Shown one piece after another: positions 59,030 to 64,000 of a stretch of 64,000 nt of DNA. Under the pieces are notes generated by a model. It saw nothing but the letters and a program-made list of their open reading frames with translations. It was not told where the DNA came from and searched no databases. Position numbers and translations under genes: made by a program. Each line of letters starts with the position of its first letter. Positions within the stretch are counted from its first letter, which is position 1. The DNA lies in contig NZ_CP119968.1 of assembly GCF_032163395.1 (NCBI RefSeq), forward strand, positions 3,932,001 to 3,996,000, given 5' to 3'. The DNA is from Gloeocapsopsis dulcis (lineage in GTDB: Bacteria > Cyanobacteriota > Cyanobacteriia > Cyanobacteriales > Chroococcidiopsidaceae).

Positions 59030-60178
59030 TTAAGCCCCGCGACTCAAATGAAAATGTTGTTGCTCCAAAACTTGAGCATACAGCTTTTCTAGCTGAGTGA
59101 TATTTTGGCTAAGTGTATAGCGTTCTATAACTCGCTGGCGTGCTTTTTGACCTAAGAGAGTTGTCAACTCAGGGTGATCTTGGAAAAGTGGCAGCAAGGT
59201 TCGTAGCTGCGATTCTACTCGACGTGGAGTGAGAATAACACCAGCACCTCCTTCTAAAACTTCTCCATCTGCACCAACATCAGTCGCTAGACAAGCGACA
59301 CCACAAGCCATAGCCTCTAGCAGGGAAATTGAAAGTCCTTCGACCAAAGATGGCAAAATAAATACGTCACAACCTTGGAGAATTTCAATTCGCTGTTCTT
59401 CTTCGGCAACAAAGCCTAGCCAATGAATACCATGCTCAGGTCCATAGAAGGGTTCTAGCGAGAGCGTTAAAGGACCATCTCCCACAACTAGCAATTTACT
59501 CTCTGGATGCATTTCTGAATACTTCCAGGCACGCAGCAGTGGCTCTACGTTCTTCTCTGGAGCAAGGCGACCTTGATAAACAAATAAGCGCTTGGCGTTG
59601 AACCTTGCCTTGATTTTTGATGAACCAGGAGAATATTTATGGATCTCTACTCCATTGGGAATAACAGCAATATTGTCTGGTAATAGTCCCAATCGAGATA
59701 ATAACTCACGTTGCACCTGAGAAAAAACGATGACGCGATCGTAGTTCATCAAAAATGGAGCATAGAGTTGATAAGCCAACATCTGTGTTCCCGATTTGAG
59801 CTTTGCTCCCTTGCCAGCAAAAGGAGTATGAAAAGTTGCAATCAGTGGCAAATTCAATTCTCCACAGATATCTGGTAAGAGAAAGTCAAGTGGGGACAAC
59901 GTTAACGACGCATGCACTAAGTCAGGTTTGAGTTGCCGTAAAGATTGACTCAAGACCTTGGCAGCTTTGAGAGTTGGAATTGTATAAACTTGGGATTTGT
60001 ACAGAAATGGTAAAGAAACTTCTGGACAATCGGGCCAGTTATCTGGCTCTGCTTCCTCTTGCGCAAAGTGCAGAAAGCTGACTTGATGTCCCCGTTCCAA
60101 CAAAGCATTGGTGACTTCTCGGCTATACGTGACATTGCCACAAAAGGGTGATTTTTTTCCAATCCAGGCAATATGCAT
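59030..60178 (-). CDS. GT4 family glycosyltransferase
   Basis: 382 residues with the GT-B fold. N-terminal MHIAWIGKKSPFCGNVTYSR, middle VIPNGVEIHKYSPG and FVYQGRLAPEKNVEPLLRAW, C-terminal DVFILPSLVEGLSISLLEAM (with the catalytic ExxxxxxxE). Relatives make glycolipids such as monoglucosyl or digalactosyl diacylglycerols; the substrate is not decided here. Convergent with the metalloprotease. Confidence 0.9.
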   Translation of the reverse strand: MHIAWIGKKSPFCGNVTYSREVTNALLERGHQVSFLHFAQEEAEPDNWPDCPEVSLPFLYKSQVYTIPTLKAAKVLSQSLRQLKPDLVHASLTLSPLDFLLPDICGELNLPLIATFHTPFAGKGAKLKSGTQMLAYQLYAPFLMNYDRVIVFSQVQRELLSRLGLLPDNIAVIPNGVEIHKYSPGSSKIKARFNAKRLFVYQGRLAPEKNVEPLLRAWKYSEMHPESKLLVVGDGPLTLSLEPFYGPEHGIHWLGFVAEEEQRIEILQGCDVFILPSLVEGLSISLLEAMACGVACLATDVGADGEVLEGGAGVILTPRRVESQLRTLLPLFQDHPELTTLLGQKARQRVIERYTLSQNITQLEKLYAQVLEQQHFHLSRGA

Positions 60179-60358
60179 TCAGGTTGAGGTGCGATTTTCT
60201 CAGTTAAGTAAGCATGAGGGTGAGAGGTGCCAAGGTACTTTTAGGCACTTGGGTTGGAACAGAAATACGCTAGCATCAAATTCTGATTTGCTAACGAGTT
60301 ATCTCTTCTTACGCCTTGCCTTCTTTTACCGTTAGTCCTTTTCCAAGTAGTTAACAGT

Positions 60359-61891
60359 TTATGTCTCTGTACGGCAAATATACCAGGTTAGGATACCTCC
60401 TGCGATCGCTGCTGCGGCTAAACTCAAAAAAACTGCCTGTAATCCAATAAATGTCTCAGCTACTCCGGCTAAAGCTAGTGGTAGTGTTAAAGCAATGTTG
60501 ACAACATTGTTTTGCAGTCCAAAAATTTTCCCCCGCATTTCTGGAGAAGTTTCTTTTTGAATTGCCGTTTGCATGGGAATTGCGACTAAAGAGGCAAAGC
60601 CTCCTAAAAGTGTAATCAATAACAGTACTAATAAAAGATTTTCAGTAAATATAGCCAAACCAATCAGACATCCGGCAATTCCCACCGAGCCATAAAGACT
60701 CAGTTGAATCGCGACAAAGCGCTGACCATACTGACCTAGAAGCGTTGCACCAGCAGCAATTCCCACACCACCAGCAGCAAGTAAAAAGCCAAACTGGGAA
60801 GATTTCAGCCCTGGGATGACTTCAGCCATACGCACAGCCAAAACAGCAAGTGCCGCAAAAATTGAAAATAAGATCACTAGTTGAATTAAAGCAGTACGAA
60901 TTCGGTCATTCTTTCCGAGATACTGCAAGCCATCACGCAAATCTTGCCAAACATGGGGAGACTCTTGCTCGAGTTGGCGATCTTTCTCACCAGTTCTCAA
61001 CAGCATGAGCAAACAACCAGCGATCGCATAACTACCACCGACAACGAGTTCTTTACCAATTTCAGATCCCAGTCGCATTGTCAATGCATCAGCAATTGCG
61101 AGTAGCGGCTCACCCACAGCAAACCCGACGACAACTAATGCCATCATTGTTGTTGTGTACAAAGAATTGGCTGACAATAAATGACGCCGTTCTACTATTA
61201 AGGGAATTGCAGCTTGCTCTGCTGGAGCAAAAAATTGTGTCAACGTAGAAACTAGAAAAGACAATGCCAGTAAAATTGCAAAACCTGTTGGTAAGTTACC
61301 TACTGCATTCCAGTCTTGAGTCATCCATAAAAGTACTGGAATTGCTAATACCAAGCCACCACGTAATAAATTGGTGACTACTAGCACTGCTTTTTTTGAC
61401 CATCGGTCTACAAACACACCGGCAATTGAGCCAAACAGCACTGCTGGAATTGTAAAAGCCATCATAATTGCTGATACCCAACCGCTGATACTTTGGTTGC
61501 TGGCTTGGAAACGGCTGGAAATAATCGCAATCATTAAGACTAAATAGACTTTATCTGCCAACTGAGAGAAAACTTGACCGCTCCACAAAGCAAGGAAATT
61601 GCGATTTTTCAATACAGGCAAAAAACCTAATTCTTCTAAGTCACTTTCAGCCGACGTTGTCGCTGTAGAATCTTTGATAACATCTTGACTGGTGTGTCTC
61701 GGAATACTATGACTGGTTCCTTGACCGACTTGGCTTTCAGAACTGCTCGTCGTGTTTTCCTGGGAAACTTGATAAACATAGGAATCTGGAGGGTGACTAT
61801 CAGAGGATATCTCCTTACACTTATAGATATTATTTAAGCTAGGAGATGGTAAAAAGCTTTTTGTATTAAGATTAGACGGTTGTATCATCAT
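60359..61891 (-). CDS. MFS transporter with long N-terminal extension
   Basis: About 510 residues from ATG 61891 or 61888. The first ~95 residues are Ser/Thr-rich and disordered ([16 protein letters not shown]). Then 10 to 12 membrane helices follow, starting near [20 protein letters not shown], the pattern of the NreB/MFS_3 group. Substrate unknown; relatives export metals, macrolides or siderophores. The start overlaps the end of recO by about 20 bp. Confidence 0.85.
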   Translation of the reverse strand: MMIQPSNLNTKSFLPSPSLNNIYKCKEISSDSHPPDSYVYQVSQENTTSSSESQVGQGTSHSIPRHTSQDVIKDSTATTSAESDLEELGFLPVLKNRNFLALWSGQVFSQLADKVYLVLMIAIISSRFQASNQSISGWVSAIMMAFTIPAVLFGSIAGVFVDRWSKKAVLVVTNLLRGGLVLAIPVLLWMTQDWNAVGNLPTGFAILLALSFLVSTLTQFFAPAEQAAIPLIVERRHLLSANSLYTTTMMALVVVGFAVGEPLLAIADALTMRLGSEIGKELVVGGSYAIAGCLLMLLRTGEKDRQLEQESPHVWQDLRDGLQYLGKNDRIRTALIQLVILFSIFAALAVLAVRMAEVIPGLKSSQFGFLLAAGGVGIAAGATLLGQYGQRFVAIQLSLYGSVGIAGCLIGLAIFTENLLLVLLLITLLGGFASLVAIPMQTAIQKETSPEMRGKIFGLQNNVVNIALTLPLALAGVAETFIGLQAVFLSLAAAAIAGGILTWYICRTET

Positions 61892-62867
61892 TTGTAGAAG
61901 TCGGCAAAGCAAAATAATTATCGATTAGGGCAGCAGAGCGAATTGGGCGACCAAAATGATACTGAGCATATTGTCGTAAAATTTGCTCAATGAATATCCA
62001 GTTGACATCTGTCGTAGTGTCTGTTGTTAATGCTTGGAGTTGCTTTAACTCAGCTTGGGACAACTGTTGTAATGTAGCCAGTTCTTGAGAATCAATCCGG
62101 CTAATCAACATAGGTGCCTCTTGCCGATGCACAATCGTCTGATAGCTTTGCCCATGCTCTGCTACCCTCCTTGGTTGAAGAGTAGTTCTGTTTTGATGAT
62201 TTCCATCAGAATTAGCGCGATCAGGTGCTGCTATCGTGCTTACCGGAGCAAATTTAGGCGATATGTTGCGTCCCTCCCTTTGCACCTGTTCCAGTGCAGT
62301 TAAGCTAACAATCCCACCTGCAGCAGCACTAAATCCTACTTGCCACTGCGAATTACTGAAATCGGGTGTTAAGGAAATTCCACTCAAACAACAACTTTGC
62401 ACTTGAGGCGCAATTCCTGCAAGTGCAAGCAAGTGAAAAACAGCATGGCTGAGATGGGCAATCGCCAGACGAGGCTGATTTTTAGGTAATTTTTCTAATC
62501 TACTCAAATGTTCGCTGAGTAAGCAAAATAGCTCTTCTTGGGGTTGTTCGCTCAATGCTTGATATAAAGTAATTTCTGCCAAGTATTGACTAGCAGCTAA
62601 TTTACCAAGATCTTGATTTAAACCTGGATAGGATTCTTGAGTTTCAGCTTGTGTAATTTTATCAAGCGATCGCCCTTTAGCAATTAACAATTCATTAACG
62701 ACAAACAAGCCACTTCTGCCGCTTAAGCTGGAATTGTGTTTTCGCGAACCAGGAGCTACTGCTCTAACTAAACCAAACTCGCGCGTTAGGATTGTCAGCA
62801 ATCGATCTGATTCGCCTAATGCCATGCTTTTTAGATTTATCCCAGTGGCTTTGTAAGTTCGGCTCAT
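61872..62867 (-). CDS. recO: DNA repair protein RecO
   Basis: 331 residues. RecO_N OB-fold ([20 protein letters not shown] and [20 protein letters not shown]) and the C-terminal helical domain. It loads RecA at gaps together with RecF/RecR. The C-terminal part carries an insert ([20 protein letters not shown]) compared with E. coli. Upstream gene of the recO-MFS pair. Confidence 0.94.
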   Translation of the reverse strand: MSRTYKATGINLKSMALGESDRLLTILTREFGLVRAVAPGSRKHNSSLSGRSGLFVVNELLIAKGRSLDKITQAETQESYPGLNQDLGKLAASQYLAEITLYQALSEQPQEELFCLLSEHLSRLEKLPKNQPRLAIAHLSHAVFHLLALAGIAPQVQSCCLSGISLTPDFSNSQWQVGFSAAAGGIVSLTALEQVQREGRNISPKFAPVSTIAAPDRANSDGNHQNRTTLQPRRVAEHGQSYQTIVHRQEAPMLISRIDSQELATLQQLSQAELKQLQALTTDTTTDVNWIFIEQILRQYAQYHFGRPIRSAALIDNYFALPTSTNDDTTV

Positions 62868-62932
62868 AAATTAAGTACTAAGGGCTAGAGATAGAAAATC
62901 AATTGCAAATAACGGTAAGGCGACAATCCTCA

Positions 62933-63643
62933 TTATTGACTGATGATTTTCTGATCTATATCCAGGTTATCGCGTTGGCGAATCAATTCTGGACCTCGCG
63001 AGGTTCCTAAACGTGTCGCCCCAGCTAAAATTAACTCAAATGCTTGTTCAAGTGTACGAATTCCGCCAGAAGCTTTAATCCCGACACGATCTTTGGCAAC
63101 TTCCTTCAAAAGTTGCACATCGGCAACTGTTGCACCTCCATGCCAACCAGTACTCGTTTTGAGAAATGCTGCCCCAGCATCCATACATATTTCTGCGGCA
63201 AGGCGTTTTTCTGCATCTGTCAGCAGGGCAGTTTCTAAAATAACTTTTATGGTTTTTCCCACTTCACAAATCTCCGCAATTTCTCGATGCAATTGCTCGG
63301 TTTTACCAGCTTTGAGCCAACCTAGGTTGATGACAACATCTAATTCTGTTGCACCATTATCTACAGCTTCTTGTGCTTCATAAAGCTTTACAGTCGAGGT
63401 GGTAGCACCTGTGGGAAATCCAATCACTGTACAAACTCGGGGATTTTTTCCGTGCAGAAGTTCAGCAGCTTGGCGCACATGCGTAGGGTAAACACACACT
63501 GCTGCAAATTGAAAGCGATCTGCTTGTTCGCACCACTGTTGCACCTGCTCTGAAGTTGCTGTGGGATGTAGGAGCGCGTGATCGATTAATGGCGCAAGAT
63601 CTATATCTGGATAATCAGCAGCCATCAGCTTTTCTCCGAACAA
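62933..63643 (-). CDS. deoC: Deoxyribose-phosphate aldolase
   Basis: 236 residues from ATG 63643, or 230 from 63625. Cleaves 2-deoxyribose 5-phosphate to acetaldehyde and glyceraldehyde 3-phosphate. [28 protein letters not shown] and the Schiff-base Lys in [10 protein letters not shown] are present. Upstream of recO on the same strand with a gap of 65 bp. Confidence 0.95.
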   Translation of the reverse strand: MFGEKLMAADYPDIDLAPLIDHALLHPTATSEQVQQWCEQADRFQFAAVCVYPTHVRQAAELLHGKNPRVCTVIGFPTGATTSTVKLYEAQEAVDNGATELDVVINLGWLKAGKTEQLHREIAEICEVGKTIKVILETALLTDAEKRLAAEICMDAGAAFLKTSTGWHGGATVADVQLLKEVAKDRVGIKASGGIRTLEQAFELILAGATRLGTSRGPELIRQRDNLDIDQKIISQ

Positions 63644-63885
63644 AGTATATTTTTTTGATCAGAATCTTAAGGAAATTTAAAATCTTAAGCTCAGAATACC
63701 TTAAAACTAGCGATCGCGAAGCAAAAGATTGTTAATATCAGCCTTCAACGTCATCTTAGTGACAAGTTCACGCTAACTCAACTCACTAAAATTTCACGAT
63801 CGAGTGTACTACTATGTGAATTAAGGATAGCTTCTTCCTATTACCCATTGCCCTGATCAGAAATCGAATCTCCTCATCGACAAAG

Positions 63886-64000
63886 ATGGACATATCTTCG
63901 CTTTATGAAACTGATTTCTATGCCTGGACTGAAGAACAAGTCAATTTGCTCAAAAATCAGCAGTGGGAACAAGTAGACGCAACTAACTTAATTGAGGAAA
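63886..64000 (+). CDS. DUF29 family protein, cut by the window end
   Basis: The first 38 codons read MDISSLYETDFYAWTEEQVN then LLKNQQWEQVDATNLIEE, the conserved start of DUF29 proteins (YE.DF..W...Q...L). The family is common in cyanobacteria and of unknown function. Only the N-terminus is visible. Preceded by about 240 bp with no gene. Confidence 0.85.
   Translation, partial: MDISSLYETDFYAWTEEQVNLLKNQQWEQVDATNLIEE

Overview
The window is a cyanobacterial chromosome segment. HIP1 octamers (GCGATCGC) occur throughout, and it carries genes typical of the phylum: ndhN, cp12, a two-domain argZ (arginine dihydrolase), a DUF3177 protein, and a ribosomal super-operon without rpsN and rpmD. Codon use and HIP1 density suggest a Chroococcidiopsis/Gloeocapsopsis-like or Nostocales-like organism, but the genus is a guess.

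Positions 1-2.5 kb hold a stand-alone TnpB with an intact RuvC core and a recognisable 3' end, beside the C-terminal remnant of an FG-GAP/RTX calcium-binding protein. argZ follows (2.5-4.6 kb) with a perfect GTA-N8-TAC NtcA-type box upstream. From 4.65 to 15.1 kb is an accessory region made of small unrelated gene units: GNAT, a chloramphenicol phosphotransferase-like kinase, DUF6883+DUF4926, a Crp/Fnr regulator, an SDR, a DUF433/DUF5615 toxin-antitoxin pair, a degenerate group II intron, unknown ORFs, a P-loop kinase, a PIN pair and a membrane protein. Two patterns run through it. (1) At least three convincing and several weaker integron attC-like sites, all in the same orientation, with R''/R' boxes and extrahelical bases, but no integrase: a CALIN-like cassette cluster. 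(2) The last ~150 bp of argZ plus ~250 bp downstream recur as diverged copies at about 6.3, 8.9 and 10.2 kb, and two of these begin at a GTT(A/G)ACC junction. A GC-rich katG (15.2-17.4 kb, minus strand) and one more attC-like site (18.0 kb) lie at the right edge.

From 18.1 to 33.6 kb is ordinary cyanobacterial chromosome: a pentapeptide/TPR protein, hemC, glgA, a HigBA pair, a MOSC protein, a Uma2-family protein, a SAM-hydrolase-like protein, cp12, a DUF3177 protein, glmM, a 1-Cys peroxiredoxin, cysK, a [2Fe-2S] protein, a YgfZ-like protein and ndhN. AACTC-type short repeats lie between some of these genes.

From 34.4 to 51.7 kb is the S10-spc-alpha ribosomal super-operon: rplC-D-W-B, rpsS, rplV, rpsC, rplP, rpmC, rpsQ, rplN-X-E, rpsH, rplF-R, rpsE, rplO, secY, adk, infA, rpmJ, rpsM, rpsK, rpoA, rplQ, truA, rplM, rpsI, rpmE, prfA. 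It supplies ribosomal proteins, the Sec channel, RNA polymerase alpha and translation initiation and release factors from one strand. The final 12 kb hold a GrpB-like protein, a DUF4198 protein, an IS1-family element with a canonical -1 slippery heptamer, an ABC-F ATPase, gpmI, secG, a matrixin-like metalloprotease, a GT4 glycosyltransferase, an MFS transporter, recO, deoC and the start of a DUF29 gene cut by the window edge. No tRNA, rRNA or CRISPR array was recognised.
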